Shown here: positions 17,540 through 26,236 of the stretch, piece by piece
Position numbering within the stretch: the stretch's first letter is position 1
Layout: each line of letters starts with the position of its first letter
DNA from: Anaeromyxobacter paludicola
Lineage (GTDB): Bacteria > Myxococcota > Myxococcia > Myxococcales > Anaeromyxobacteraceae
DNA length: 64,000 nt
Reading direction: 5' to 3'
Assembly (NCBI RefSeq): GCF_023169965.1
Contig: NZ_AP025592.1
Coordinates: 2,604,001 to 2,668,000 of the forward strand
Program-made: the position numbers and the translations under genes
The notes under the pieces: model-generated
The model's database searches: none
What the model was told of the DNA's origin: nothing
Seen by the model: the letters and a program-made list of their open reading frames with translations, nothing else

Positions 17540-18355
17540 CTAGCCCGCCGGGCGGCGCCCCCTCGCGCCGGCGCTCGCGACCGCCCCGGAGCCCACGCCG
17601 AGCCAGTCGAGCGCGTTCTCGCGGCAGACCCGCTTCACCACCGCGAGCGAGAGCCCCGCCTTCCGCAGCCGGTCGGCCGCGCGCGGCAGCGCGAGCAGGT
17701 CGCCGCCCCCCTCCCCCGCGTCGGAGGCGAGCGCGATCCCCTCGGGCCCGAGCGCGCGCACGAGCCGCACCGCCTCGTCCACCGCGCCGTCGCGCGCCGA
17801 GAGCGAGAGCGCCGCGCAGTGGCCGCAGGCGCGGATCATCCGCACCGCCCCCGGATCGGCGCGCGCGATGAGCACCCGCTCCGGCGGCAGCTCCGCCTCG
17901 CGCACCATGGCGATGAGCCGGCGCGTGATCTTGAGCCGGGCGCGCCAGGAGGCGGTGAGGAGCACCGGGAGCCGCAGCGACGCCGCGAGCTCGAGCTGGC
18001 GCGACAGCAGCAGCTCCTCCCGCGGCGTGACCTCGTCGAGCCCCACCTCGCCGATGGCGGCGACGTTGCGCCGGCCGAGCCAGTCGGGGAGGTCGTGCAG
18101 GAGCGCCTCGAGCCCGCGCGCCGGGATGCGGCGCGGGTGGAGCCCCACCGCCGCGAAGCCGCGCAGCCCGGCGCGGCGCAGCGCCGCCAGCCGAGGGCCC
18201 ACCTGCGCGTCGAGGTCGCGGCGCAGGGCGGCGGCGGTGGCCGGGACCACGCCGTCGTCGCACGGGCCGAGCGCGCCGGTCACGCCGAAGAAGGCGAGGT
18301 CGTCGAGGTCGCGGGCCGAGAGGCCGCGGAGGTGGAGGTAGGGATCGAAGAGCAC
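17540..18355 (-). CDS. TatD-like TIM-barrel metal-dependent hydrolase
   Basis: 271 residues starting at GTG 18355. The fold motifs of the TatD/COG1099 amidohydrolase-like group are present: VLFDPYLHL at the N-terminus, GLHPRRIPARGLE, VAAIGEVGLDEVTPREE, LLTASW and ALASDAGEGGGD. The usual first metal motif is DPHIH; here it is DPYLH, so one metal-binding His is replaced by Tyr. The gene starts 14 bp downstream of the hexahaem cytochrome stop and so is probably co-transcribed with it. Substrate unknown. Confidence 0.7.
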   Translation of the reverse strand: MLFDPYLHLRGLSARDLDDLAFFGVTGALGPCDDGVVPATAAALRRDLDAQVGPRLAALRRAGLRGFAAVGLHPRRIPARGLEALLHDLPDWLGRRNVAAIGEVGLDEVTPREELLLSRQLELAASLRLPVLLTASWRARLKITRRLIAMVREAELPPERVLIARADPGAVRMIRACGHCAALSLSARDGAVDEAVRLVRALGPEGIALASDAGEGGGDLLALPRAADRLRKAGLSLAVVKRVCRENALDWLGVGSGAVASAGARGRRPAG

Positions 18356-18369
18356 GGACCCTGGGGAAT

Positions 18370-19185
18370 CTAGCCGTCCCGCGGCTCCGTGTGGCAGAGA
18401 CCGCACTCGCCGAGGTCGAAGGCCACCTTCCCGTGACAGGCGCCGCACTGGTCGCCGGCCATGATGCGCCGCATCCGGAAGCCGAGGGTGGCCTTGGCGC
18501 GGGTCGTGAAGATCTGCGGGTGGCAGAGCTCGCACCCGCTCCAGCGCGCGTGGCGCGCGTGCGAGAAGACGATGCCCCCGGCGCGGTCGAGCTCGAAGGC
18601 GACGTCGCGCTCCATCTTCAGCCGGGCGCCCACCGGCGCGGCGCCCTCGGCGAAGTCGAGCAGCGAGAGCCGGCGCTCCGCCTCCGCGCGCGCCCAGTCG
18701 GGCTGGCCGCTCGGCGTGCGCGGGAGGCCGCGCGCGAAGGCGTCGTAGTCGCGCGCGTGCCGCTCGAGCCCGTCGCCGCTCCCGAGCCCCTCGCCGGCGT
18801 GGCAGCGCAGGCAGTCCCCCTCGACCGGCCCCTCGTCGCAGGCGGCGAAGGCCACCCGGTCCCGGGCGCGCGGCCGGCCGTTGTGGCAGGCGCCGCAGTG
18901 GTGGCCGCTCGCGATGGTCTCGGCGCTCACGCCGGTGGCGCCGCGCGCGAGGGCGAAGCCGATGTCCACGTGGCAGAGCCGGCACGTGTAGCGCGAGCGG
19001 TGGCGCCAGTGCTCGAAGAGCACCGCCGGCGCGGAGCCGTCGCCGGTCCGGGCGAGGAGGAAGGTGCCCGGCTCGAGCCGGCGGAGCGCCGGGCGGGCGG
19101 GCGGCGGCGGCGCGGCGAGCTCGGCGGAGGCGCAGGCGGAGAAGATGAGGAGCGCGGGCAGGAGCCCGATTCGGCGACGTCGCAT
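18370..19185 (-). CDS. hexahaem c-type cytochrome (cytochrome c7-type repeats)
   Basis: 271 residues with a signal sequence ending LLIFSAC, a possible lipobox. Six CXXCH motifs occur in order: CRLCH, CGACH, CLRCH, CELCH, CGACH, CGLCH. The protein consists of two related trihaem halves, the first beginning VLFEHWRHRSRYTCRLCHVDIGFA and the second IVFSHARHARWSGCELCHPQIF. This pattern fits the c7-type trihaem domain family of deltaproteobacterial cytochromes. A paralogue starts at 63413. GAGGGGGG lies upstream of the chosen ATG. Probably a periplasmic or membrane-attached electron carrier. Confidence 0.85.
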   Translation of the reverse strand: MRRRRIGLLPALLIFSACASAELAAPPPPARPALRRLEPGTFLLARTGDGSAPAVLFEHWRHRSRYTCRLCHVDIGFALARGATGVSAETIASGHHCGACHNGRPRARDRVAFAACDEGPVEGDCLRCHAGEGLGSGDGLERHARDYDAFARGLPRTPSGQPDWARAEAERRLSLLDFAEGAAPVGARLKMERDVAFELDRAGGIVFSHARHARWSGCELCHPQIFTTRAKATLGFRMRRIMAGDQCGACHGKVAFDLGECGLCHTEPRDG

Positions 19186-19637
19186 GGCGGGAGCCCCCCT
19201 CGGCCCTGGCCCATGACACTCCTCGGCGCGCGAGCGGGCGCGCGTCATTCGGGGTCGTGCCCTTTGCGCGGCGAGCGCCGGGTGGACGCGCGGCCGAGCG
19301 ACTTTCGGTGAATGGAAAGTGGCGGCCGCCGAGATGGGGAGACCTCGACGGCCGCCTGGCTCACGAGTCATCGGGAGGGGGGATTCCCGACGCCCAGGGC
19401 GCCAAAGCGATTGACCGGCTTGGGGGGGCCGGTTCCGGCGAGCGGGCTTGGGGATCCGCCGCCGCAATCACCTGAACCACTCAATGCAAGGAGAGGGGCG
19501 TCCATTCCCGGGACGAAGGTTCCTGGAATGACGGACGTTTTCTCGTTTCGGGCCCCGCCAAGAGACGGGGTCGGGGCCGACCCCCGGGTCGGCCCCGCGC
19601 ACCTCGAGGCCAGGCCGGCGCGCCTCGGCCCGGGCGC
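19186..19637. other. intergenic region with two strong hairpins
   Basis: About 450 bp without a convincing gene. Hairpin one at 19321-19356 has arms GGCGGCCGCCGAG/CTCGACGGCCGCC with a 10-nt loop and lies upstream of the hexahaem gene, so it may belong to that gene's leader. Hairpin two at 19572-19597 has 12-bp perfect arms (CGGGGCCGACCC/GGGTCGGCCCCG) and lies just past the stop of the minus-strand tetrahaem gene, where a terminator is expected, although no uridine run follows it. Confidence 0.45.
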
Positions 19638-20036
19638 TCAGCCCGCCCGACCGAGCCGCGCCCGGCGGATCCCCGCGCCGGCGTTCATCTGGTGGCACTC
19701 CGGGCAGGCGCCCGGCTCGGCCCGCAGCAGGTGGAGCTGCTTCGAGTCGTGCGCGTTGTGGCACCGGGTGCAGTGGCGGAAGGCGTGGCCCCGATGATCG
19801 GCGGCGCGAAGGTCGCTGTGGCAGACCGCCAGGCAGAGCTGCTCGACCGAGCCCGCGGGCGCGCCGGGGTGCGGGCCCTTCTTCTCGTGGCAGGCCGCGC
19901 AGTCGCCCGCGGCGTACGGCGCGTGCTTGGAGGCGGCGTTCGCGCCCCAATCGAGCGGCGCCGGCGGCGCGCTCTTGGCGAACGCCAGCCAGGGCGCCGA
20001 GAGCGCGAAGCAGATCACGACCGCGCGTGCGCTCAC
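19638..20036 (-). CDS. small tetrahaem c-type cytochrome
   Basis: 132 residues from GTG 20036, with a signal peptide (VVICFALSAPWLAFA). The haem motifs are CAACH, CLAVCH (a CX3CH spacing), CTRCH and CPECH. The layout, CxxCH pairs separated by about 20 residues with NAHDSKQLHLL between, resembles doubled-CXXCH cytochromes. A run of G 8 nt before the GTG serves as a ribosome-binding site; an in-frame ATG 11 codons upstream is an alternative. It is monocistronic. Likely a periplasmic electron shuttle. Confidence 0.8.
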   Translation of the reverse strand: MSARAVVICFALSAPWLAFAKSAPPAPLDWGANAASKHAPYAAGDCAACHEKKGPHPGAPAGSVEQLCLAVCHSDLRAADHRGHAFRHCTRCHNAHDSKQLHLLRAEPGACPECHQMNAGAGIRRARLGRAG

Positions 20037-20283
20037 GAGCCGTTCCCCCCCGTCCGGTGATTGTCGCATCAGGGGCTGACCGAGGGTAATTTTCCGGTGG
20101 GGCGTCCCCCCCCCCGACCTGCGTCAACAGCCCCACTTCATGTGTGGTTTTACGCACCCCTCCGGGCCGTGCGTCCCGATTTTCCTGCCCTTTGCGATGC
20201 CTGGGCGTGGCCCGGACGATGCAACTTCGCCCTTCGTTGCCCGCGGCAAAGCGTCATCGCCTGGGGGGGCTGCCGCGAGCCCG

Positions 20284-20324
20284 GCCGTGAGGCGCCTTCG
20301 AGGCTGCCTCGCGGCCTTTTTTTT
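20284..20324 (+). terminator. intrinsic terminator upstream of glmU
   Basis: Stem GCCGTGAGGC pairs with GCCTCGCGGC (one T-G wobble), with a loop that can itself pair, followed by eight T. It is an excellent Rho-independent terminator on the plus strand, yet no plus-strand gene lies upstream for more than 2.5 kb. It therefore ends either a small RNA from about 20060-20280 or an attenuated glmU leader, since glmU starts 72 bp further on. Confidence 0.75.
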
Positions 20325-20395
20325 GCCCGAGGGGGCCCGTCCGGCCCGCGCCGCGGCGCTTGATCCCCTCCCCTGGTCACCCTAGCCTCTCGCCC

Positions 20396-21829
20396 ATGAC
20401 CCCCTCCGCTCGGAAGCGCACCACCCCGCTCGCCGCCATCGTCCTCGCCGCCGGCAAGGGCACACGGATGAAGTCGTCGCGCGCCAAGGTGCTGCACCCG
20501 ATCTGCGGCCGGCCGCTGGCGTACTACCCCGTGAAGCGCGCCCTCGACCTCGGGGCCTCGCCGGTGGTGGTGGTCGTCGGGCACCAGGCCGCGCAGGTGG
20601 AGGCGGCGCTCCGGGCGGTCCTCCCCGACGCGCCCCTGCGCTTCGCCCTGCAGGAGCAGCAGCTCGGCACCGCCCACGCCGTCCTCTCGGCGAAGAAGGC
20701 GCTGCGCGGCTTCGAGGGCTCGGTGCTCATCTGCTCCGGTGACACGCCGCTCCTCACCGAGGAGACGCTCGCCTCGGTGGTGGACGCGCGCGACAAGGCC
20801 AAGGCGGGGCTCGCCTTCGCCACCATGACGCTCGAGAACCCGACCGGCTACGGCCGCGTCGTCCACAGCGAGGACGGCAAGCTCGCCCTCATCGTGGAGG
20901 AGAAGGACGCCACGCCCGAGGAGCGGAAGATCCAGGAGGTGAACGCCGGGCTCTACTGCGCCGACGCCGCCTTCCTCTGGAAGACCCTCTCCAAGGTGGG
21001 CAAGGAGAACGCCCAGGGCGAGTTCTACCTGACCGACGTGGTGGCGCTGGCGGCGAAGGGGCCGGGCGCGGTCTCGGCGCGCGTGTCGCCGGTGGAGGCG
21101 GCCGGCGTGAACGACCAGGAGGAGCTCTCGCTCGCCGGGCGCGCGCTCACGCGCCGCATCGCCCAGCGGCTGATGCGGGGCGGCGTCACGCTGGAGGACC
21201 CGGAGCGCTTCCTCTGCGACGAGGGGGTGGAGGTCGGGCCGGACACCGTGATCGAGACCGGCGTGCGGCTGCGCGGCGCCACCCGCGTGGGCCGGGGCTG
21301 CGCGCTCGGGCAGGGCTCGATCCTCACCGACACCGTGCTCGCCGACGGCGTCACGGTGAGGCCCTACTGCGTGATGGAGCAGGCCGAGGTGCGGCCCGCC
21401 GCGATCGTCGGCCCCTTCGCGCGGCTCCGGCCCGGCGCCGACGTGGGCGAGGGGGCGCACGTGGGCAACTTCGTCGAGCTCAAGAAGACGCGGCTCGGCA
21501 AGGGCTCCAAGGCCAACCACCTCACCTACCTCGGCGACGCCACCATCGGCGACGGCGTCAACGTCGGCTGCGGCACGGTCACCTGCAACTACGACGGCGA
21601 GCAGAAGCACCCGACGGTGATCGGCGACGGGGTCTTCGTCGGGAGCGACTCGATCCTGGTGGCGCCCATCGAGATCGGCGAGGGGGCCTACGTGGCCGCC
21701 GGGTCCACGCTCACCGAGAGCGTCCCCGCCGGCGCGCTCGCGCTGGGGCGGGCGCGGCAGGTGAACAAGGAGGGCTGGGTGGAGCGGCTCCAGGCCGCCC
21801 GGAAGGCGCGGACCAGGAAGCGGGCCTGA
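20396..21829 (+). CDS. glmU: bifunctional UDP-GlcNAc pyrophosphorylase / GlcN-1-P acetyltransferase
   Basis: 477 residues. The N-terminal uridyltransferase half has VLAAGKGTRMKSSRAKVLHP, QLGTAHAV and CSGDTPLLTEE. The C-terminal half is a left-handed beta-helix with FARLRPGADVGEGAHVGNFVELK, KANHLTYLGDATIGDGVNVGCGTVTCNYDG and the terminal catalytic loop region. GlmU makes UDP-GlcNAc for peptidoglycan and LPS. ATG 20396 was chosen over an earlier in-frame ATG because conservation starts soon after it. A strong terminator precedes the gene. Confidence 0.97.
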   Translation: MTPSARKRTTPLAAIVLAAGKGTRMKSSRAKVLHPICGRPLAYYPVKRALDLGASPVVVVVGHQAAQVEAALRAVLPDAPLRFALQEQQLGTAHAVLSAKKALRGFEGSVLICSGDTPLLTEETLASVVDARDKAKAGLAFATMTLENPTGYGRVVHSEDGKLALIVEEKDATPEERKIQEVNAGLYCADAAFLWKTLSKVGKENAQGEFYLTDVVALAAKGPGAVSARVSPVEAAGVNDQEELSLAGRALTRRIAQRLMRGGVTLEDPERFLCDEGVEVGPDTVIETGVRLRGATRVGRGCALGQGSILTDTVLADGVTVRPYCVMEQAEVRPAAIVGPFARLRPGADVGEGAHVGNFVELKKTRLGKGSKANHLTYLGDATIGDGVNVGCGTVTCNYDGEQKHPTVIGDGVFVGSDSILVAPIEIGEGAYVAAGSTLTESVPAGALALGRARQVNKEGWVERLQAARKARTRKRA

Positions 21830-21854
21830 CCCTTCGCTCCGCCGGCGGCGAGGC

Positions 21855-22994
21855 TCACCCGCCGACGCACGCGCCGGCGACGCAGGCGCCCGAGGTGCCG
21901 CAGGGCGTCCCGTCGGCGGCGTTCCCGGTCGGGTTGCAGGTGCCGATCCCGCCGTTGCAGGTGGTCGTGCCGGTGCGGCAGGGATCCGAGGGCTGGCAGG
22001 AGAGCCCGTCCCAGCAGGCGCGGAAGTCCCAGGTGGCCGAGACCACGCCGCCCGTGCCGCAGGTCTTGGTGTACTGGCCCTGGATGAAGCTGTCGCCGTT
22101 CACCTGCGTCCCCACGTAGCTCCCGCCGCAGCTCGTGAGGTTGATCTGCAGGGTGTCGAAGAGCGTGGCGAGGTCCTGCGACAGGCTCGGGTCGGTGCAG
22201 GTGAGCGCCCAGCGGGCGTTCATCCCCCAGCGGAAGTCGGCGCCGTGCACCTCGGCCACCGAGAGCTCGAGGTCGTGCGCGCGCGCGTCGGGCGTGCAGG
22301 TGGCGCTGCCCGCGGTGAGCGTGTCCGCGTCGAGCGTGACGGTGCCGGTCATCCAGTAGGTCGGCTCGGTCGCGCTGGTCCAGGCGTAGAGCGCGCCGGT
22401 CCCGCTGGCCGTGAACGGGACGCCGACGGTCTGCGTGAGCGTGAAGGTCCCCTGCAGGTCCGGCGTCTGCCCGAGCACGAGCGCCCAGTCGCTCAGGTGC
22501 GGCGTGGTCGCGGTCACGGTGTCGGCGGCGGCGTCGTAGGAGAGGCCGTCGGGCGCCACCCAGAAGCCGCGCGCGTCCTGGTAGCGGATGGCGAGCGACT
22601 TCAGCGCCACGCCCGAAGGGTAGCTGCTGCCGAGCCCCTTGAAGGTGACCTTCACCGGGCCGGCCAGCGGCTGGTCGGCCTCGAGCCGGACGGTCTGCGT
22701 GAGCGCGCCGGGGGCGTGGCTGGTGAGCGGCGTCGCCGAGAAGGTAGTCGCGGCGGCCACCGCGCCCGCCGGCACGGTGAGCGTCCAGGCCCCGTCGTCC
22801 GCGGCGAGCGCGCCCCCCTCCGGCCCGATCTGGATCGCCGTGGCGAGCCCGAGCGGCGTGCCGACGGCGGTGGCGGTCGGCACGGGGGTCCCGCGCGGCT
22901 GGGAGCTCGTGCCGGTGGAGGAGCCGAGGGTGCAGCCCGCGACGGCCAGGAGCAGCAGGGGCGCGCAGGCGCGGAGCGAGGGGCGGACGGGCAT
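21855..22994 (-). CDS. secreted lipoprotein, last gene of the OmcS locus
   Basis: 379 residues with lipobox LAVAGC and a Ser/Thr/Pro-rich linker. The middle has a ZU5/adhesin-like beta region: IGPEGGALAADDGAWTLTVPAGAVAAATTFSATPLTS. The C-terminal third is Cys-rich (DPCRTGTTTCNGGIGTCNPTGNAADGTPCG), a pattern common in myxobacterial surface proteins. It starts 5 bp after the upstream NHL gene and is the final gene of the long minus-strand operon. It is probably displayed on the outer membrane. Function unknown; an adhesion or filament-anchoring role would be speculation. Confidence 0.75.
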   Translation of the reverse strand: MPVRPSLRACAPLLLLAVAGCTLGSSTGTSSQPRGTPVPTATAVGTPLGLATAIQIGPEGGALAADDGAWTLTVPAGAVAAATTFSATPLTSHAPGALTQTVRLEADQPLAGPVKVTFKGLGSSYPSGVALKSLAIRYQDARGFWVAPDGLSYDAAADTVTATTPHLSDWALVLGQTPDLQGTFTLTQTVGVPFTASGTGALYAWTSATEPTYWMTGTVTLDADTLTAGSATCTPDARAHDLELSVAEVHGADFRWGMNARWALTCTDPSLSQDLATLFDTLQINLTSCGGSYVGTQVNGDSFIQGQYTKTCGTGGVVSATWDFRACWDGLSCQPSDPCRTGTTTCNGGIGTCNPTGNAADGTPCGTSGACVAGACVGG

Positions 22995-22999
22995 GGCGC

Positions 23000-23977
23000 T
23001 CACATCGTCACCGCCGAGACCGGGGGCGGCGGGGCCGGGGGCAAGGGGTACTGGAACACCTTCACGCCGCGCTCGCGGGCCTGCGAGACGAAGAGCTTGC
23101 CGTTGCCCACCGCCAGCCCGTACGGCGCGATGAGGTTCTCCGGCCCGTCGCCGCGGTACCCGAACTCGAGCAGGAAGGTGAGGTTCCGGTCGAAGACCAG
23201 CACCACGGAGCGGAGCCGGTCGAGCACGAAGACGGTGCCGCGCTCGTCGGTGGCGATCGCGCCCACGATGTTGAACTTGCCGGGCGAGCTCCCGCGGGCG
23301 CCGAACTGCCGCAGCTCCCCGCCGGGCGACAGCTCGAAGGCGGTGAAGGAGAGCGGCAGCGTGAAGAAGAAGCGCCCCTGCGCGTCGGCCCAGAAGCCGC
23401 CCATCCCGAGCTTGAGGGCCGAGTCGTACTTCGTCACCAGCGGCGCGAGCTCGAGGGTCCGCAGCACCTCGCCCTGCTCGTCGGCGACCACCACCCGCAT
23501 GGCGGTGGTCTCGACCAGGAACACCTTCCCGGCCAGCGCCTGGACGAGGTCCGGCGCGAAGCCGGAGAAGGCCGGGGGCAGCTTCTTCAGCTCGAAGGGC
23601 CCGAGCTTCTCGCCGCGGAAGTCGCAGCGAAGCAGCACCCGCTGGTCCATCATCCGGCTGAGGAGCAGGACGTCCCCGCTCTCCAGCGGCGCCACCCGCT
23701 CGACCGACCCGACGTCCCCGTCGCCGCCGAAGGCGTAGTACTCCATCCCGGCGCGGTTGAAGAGGTGTACCTGGCCGCCGTAGGTCGCGAAGAGCTCGTC
23801 GTGGCCGCGGTCGTAGGCGATGGTGGCCCAGGTGGACTCGCTGAGCCCGCCCGCGGTGGCGAGGTCGAAGACGTAGCTGGGCGGCGTCGCCGCCGGCGGA
23901 GCGCGCGGCGCCGCGCGCGCGGACGAAGCCGCGGCGAGCGCGAGCGCGCCGAGCAGGCCTGCCAGCCGTCGAGCCAT
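23000..23977 (-). CDS. secreted NHL-repeat beta-propeller protein 2
   Basis: 325 residues with signal peptide (LLGALALAAASSARA). NHL-type blades are visible, for example STWATIAYDRGHDELFATYGGQVHLFNRAG, ALKLGMGGFWADAQGRFFFT, IVGAIATDERGTVFVLDRLRSVVLVFDRNLTFLLEFGYRG and PYGLAVGNGKLFVSQARERGVKVFQ. Six blades fit the length. It lies 14 bp after the first NHL gene. NHL proteins regularly accompany multihaem cytochrome clusters in Geobacter and relatives and may help assemble or tether extracellular cytochromes; the exact role is not known. Confidence 0.8.
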   Translation of the reverse strand: MARRLAGLLGALALAAASSARAAPRAPPAATPPSYVFDLATAGGLSESTWATIAYDRGHDELFATYGGQVHLFNRAGMEYYAFGGDGDVGSVERVAPLESGDVLLLSRMMDQRVLLRCDFRGEKLGPFELKKLPPAFSGFAPDLVQALAGKVFLVETTAMRVVVADEQGEVLRTLELAPLVTKYDSALKLGMGGFWADAQGRFFFTLPLSFTAFELSPGGELRQFGARGSSPGKFNIVGAIATDERGTVFVLDRLRSVVLVFDRNLTFLLEFGYRGDGPENLIAPYGLAVGNGKLFVSQARERGVKVFQYPLPPAPPPPVSAVTM

Positions 23978-23991
23978 CCTCGCGAAGCCCC

Positions 23992-24894
23992 CTACTTCGC
24001 CAGCGAGAACACCTGCACGCGGTTGTTGTTCCGGTCCGCCACCACCGCGAGCCCCTCCCCATTCACGCAGAGCTGGACCGGATAGTACAGCGCCGCTTCC
24101 TTCCAGCCCATCGCCAGCTCGCGGGACTGGTAGCTGCCGTCCGTCCCGAGCACGACGATCGAGTTCCCGTGCTGATCCACCACGTAGAGCCGGCCGTGCC
24201 CGTCCGGGGTGAGATAGGACGGGAAGCTGATCTTGTCCTTGAGGCTCTCGCCCACCGCCTGGAACGCCGCCGCCGAGGGCTCGGCCACCCAGAGCCGCGC
24301 CGCCGTGGTGTCGAGCGCGAAGAGCTTCCCGGAGGCATCGACCGCGACGTCGGTGAACTCCTCCGTGCCGCGCGGCAGGGCCACCTCGCGCGCGACCTTC
24401 CCGTCGGGCTCGAGCACCAGCACCCGCCGCGAGGCCACGTCGAGCACGTAGAGCCGTCCGGCCGGGTCCACCTTGAAGGAGAGCGGGACCACCGGCGCGC
24501 CGCCCGAGGCCCCCTTCACCTCGACGGCGCCGCCGAACCCGCCCGAGCCGTCCACGCGCACGATCTTCTTCGTCTTCCGGTCGAGGGCGAGGACGTTGCC
24601 CTTGCCGTCGATCTGCACGCGCACGGGATAGGTGAGCTGCGCGAGCTGCACCGGCGCGCCGCCGGTCAGCTTGCCGTCGCGGTACGCGTAGGTGAGCAGG
24701 CGGGCGTTGCCGGTGTCGGCCACCACCAGCGCCCCCTTGTCGTCGCAGGCCACCCCCTCCGGCCACTTGAGCGGGCCTTCCTTGTCGTCGGCGTAGATCG
24801 ACCCGACGTGCTTGAGGGAGGCGGCCCGCGAGGCGGCGGGGGCGAGGAGCGCGGCCGAGAGGAGCAGCAGGAGCGGGAGTCGGGTCGTCGTCAC
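23992..24894 (-). CDS. secreted NHL-repeat beta-propeller protein 1
   Basis: 300 residues starting at GTG 24894 with a signal peptide ending AASRA. NHL blades: WPEGVACDDKGALVVADTGNARLLTYAY, YPVRVQIDGKGNVLALDRKTKKIVRVD, FKVDPAGRLYVLDVASRRVLVL, FPSYLTPDGHGRLYVVDQHGNSIVV, CVNGEGLAVVADRNNNRVQVFSL. The start lies 4 bp after the stop of the 16-haem gene with GAGGTAG as ribosome-binding site. It is probably periplasmic or cell-surface, in the same pathway as the cytochromes upstream. Confidence 0.85.
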   Translation of the reverse strand: MTTTRLPLLLLLSAALLAPAASRAASLKHVGSIYADDKEGPLKWPEGVACDDKGALVVADTGNARLLTYAYRDGKLTGGAPVQLAQLTYPVRVQIDGKGNVLALDRKTKKIVRVDGSGGFGGAVEVKGASGGAPVVPLSFKVDPAGRLYVLDVASRRVLVLEPDGKVAREVALPRGTEEFTDVAVDASGKLFALDTTAARLWVAEPSAAAFQAVGESLKDKISFPSYLTPDGHGRLYVVDQHGNSIVVLGTDGSYQSRELAMGWKEAALYYPVQLCVNGEGLAVVADRNNNRVQVFSLAK

Positions 24895-24898
24895 GGTG

Positions 24899-26227
24899 CT
24901 ACCTCTTGAAGTTCTCGTGACAGTTGGTGCAGAGGGCCGTCGCGTTCGCGAAGGGCACCATGTTCTTGTACTCGGAGCCGTGGGCCCGGTGGCAGCTCTG
25001 GCACGCCAGCGTCAGGTTGGCGTTGCGCGGGTCCTTCACCTTCGGGCCGATCGGGTGCGACGAGTGCTTCTGCCAGTCGTGGCAGCTCCCGCACAGCTCG
25101 ATGCCGTTCGCGTTCTTGAACAGCAGCGGCAGCTCGCCCGCGTGCGGATCGTGGCACTTGTAGCAGTCGCCCGCGGCGATGGGCCGGTGCTTGGTCTTGG
25201 AGCCCTCCTGGCGCCGGATGGTGTCGGCGTGGCAGGCGCCGCAGACCGCGACCGCGTTGGCCTTGAGCAGCCCCTTGTCCTTGGAGGCGTGCGGCCCGTG
25301 GCAGGAGAGGCAGGCGCCCTCGGCCACCGGCTGGTGGACCCGGCTGTGCTCGAGCATGGCCGTCATCTTCTGCGCGTGGCAGCCGCGGCAGAGCTCGGCC
25401 CCCGCCTGCCGCGTCTTGAAGGGGGTCCTGGAGGTGGCCGGCTCGTGGCACATGGCGCACTGCCCGCGGGCGACCGGCGGGTGCGCGTTGGCGAGGAACA
25501 TGCCCTCGGCGTTCGAGCCGTGCGGATCGTGGCAGCTCGTGCAGCGGGTGGTCTTCACCGGGTAGTTGAGGTGCTTCTTCGCGAGCGCGGGCGACTCGAT
25601 CTTGTGGCAGTTGAGGCAGAGCCCCGGCACGTCGGTGCGCAGCAGCGCGGGCGCCGCCTGCGAGCCGTGCGGGTCGTGGCAGACCGAGCAGCCCTTCTCG
25701 ACCGGGTGGTGCTTGTGCTTCGCGGTCGCGGCCGCCTCGGCGATCGCCTTGTGGCAGGAGGCGCAGAGCTCGTTGCCGTCCTTCACCAGGTTGCCCTTGA
25801 AGGCGGAGGCGTGCGGGTCGTGGCAGCCGGTGCACTTCCCCTCGGCCACCGGCTTGTGGGTGCTCCTCGGCGCGGCGCGCAGGACCCCCGCGTGGCAGTT
25901 GAGGCAGATGCCCTGCGGCGTGCCGTCGAGGAGCTTGGCGTGCTCGGAGGCGTGCGGGTTGTGGCAGCCGGTGCAGTCGCCGTTCTTCACCGGCGTGTGG
26001 ACCGAGGCCTTCTTGAGCCGGGGCTCGAAGTCGGCGTGGCACTCGAGGCAGACCTTGCCGCTGCCGCCCGGCTTGAGCTTGAAGCCGGCGCCGCCCGGCG
26101 AAGCCGGGACGCCCGAGGAGCGGGCCTTCTTGGCCTTCCCGGCCGCCGCCACCGCGCGCTTCGCTGCCGGCGCGGGCGCGGCCCCGAGGGTGATGGTCGC
26201 GACGAGGACGATGGTTTGGACGAGCAT
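24899..26227 (-). CDS. 16-haem periplasmic c-type cytochrome (doubled CXXCH repeats)
   Basis: 442 residues with a signal sequence (TIVLVATITLGAAPAPA) and a basic linker. I count 16 CXXCH motifs, from CLECH to CTNCH, arranged as pairs with the recurring pattern CxxCHDPHxS...LCxxCH typical of the doubled-CXXCH (Paired_CXXCH) family. There is no lipobox. The gene follows the 26-haem gene after 9 bp and precedes two NHL genes. A long, repetitive periplasmic wire carrying electrons toward or through the outer membrane is the likely job, by analogy with high-haem cytochromes near omcS in Geobacter. Confidence 0.92.
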   Translation of the reverse strand: MLVQTIVLVATITLGAAPAPAAKRAVAAAGKAKKARSSGVPASPGGAGFKLKPGGSGKVCLECHADFEPRLKKASVHTPVKNGDCTGCHNPHASEHAKLLDGTPQGICLNCHAGVLRAAPRSTHKPVAEGKCTGCHDPHASAFKGNLVKDGNELCASCHKAIAEAAATAKHKHHPVEKGCSVCHDPHGSQAAPALLRTDVPGLCLNCHKIESPALAKKHLNYPVKTTRCTSCHDPHGSNAEGMFLANAHPPVARGQCAMCHEPATSRTPFKTRQAGAELCRGCHAQKMTAMLEHSRVHQPVAEGACLSCHGPHASKDKGLLKANAVAVCGACHADTIRRQEGSKTKHRPIAAGDCYKCHDPHAGELPLLFKNANGIELCGSCHDWQKHSSHPIGPKVKDPRNANLTLACQSCHRAHGSEYKNMVPFANATALCTNCHENFKR

Positions 26228-26236
26228 CGTGCGCCC

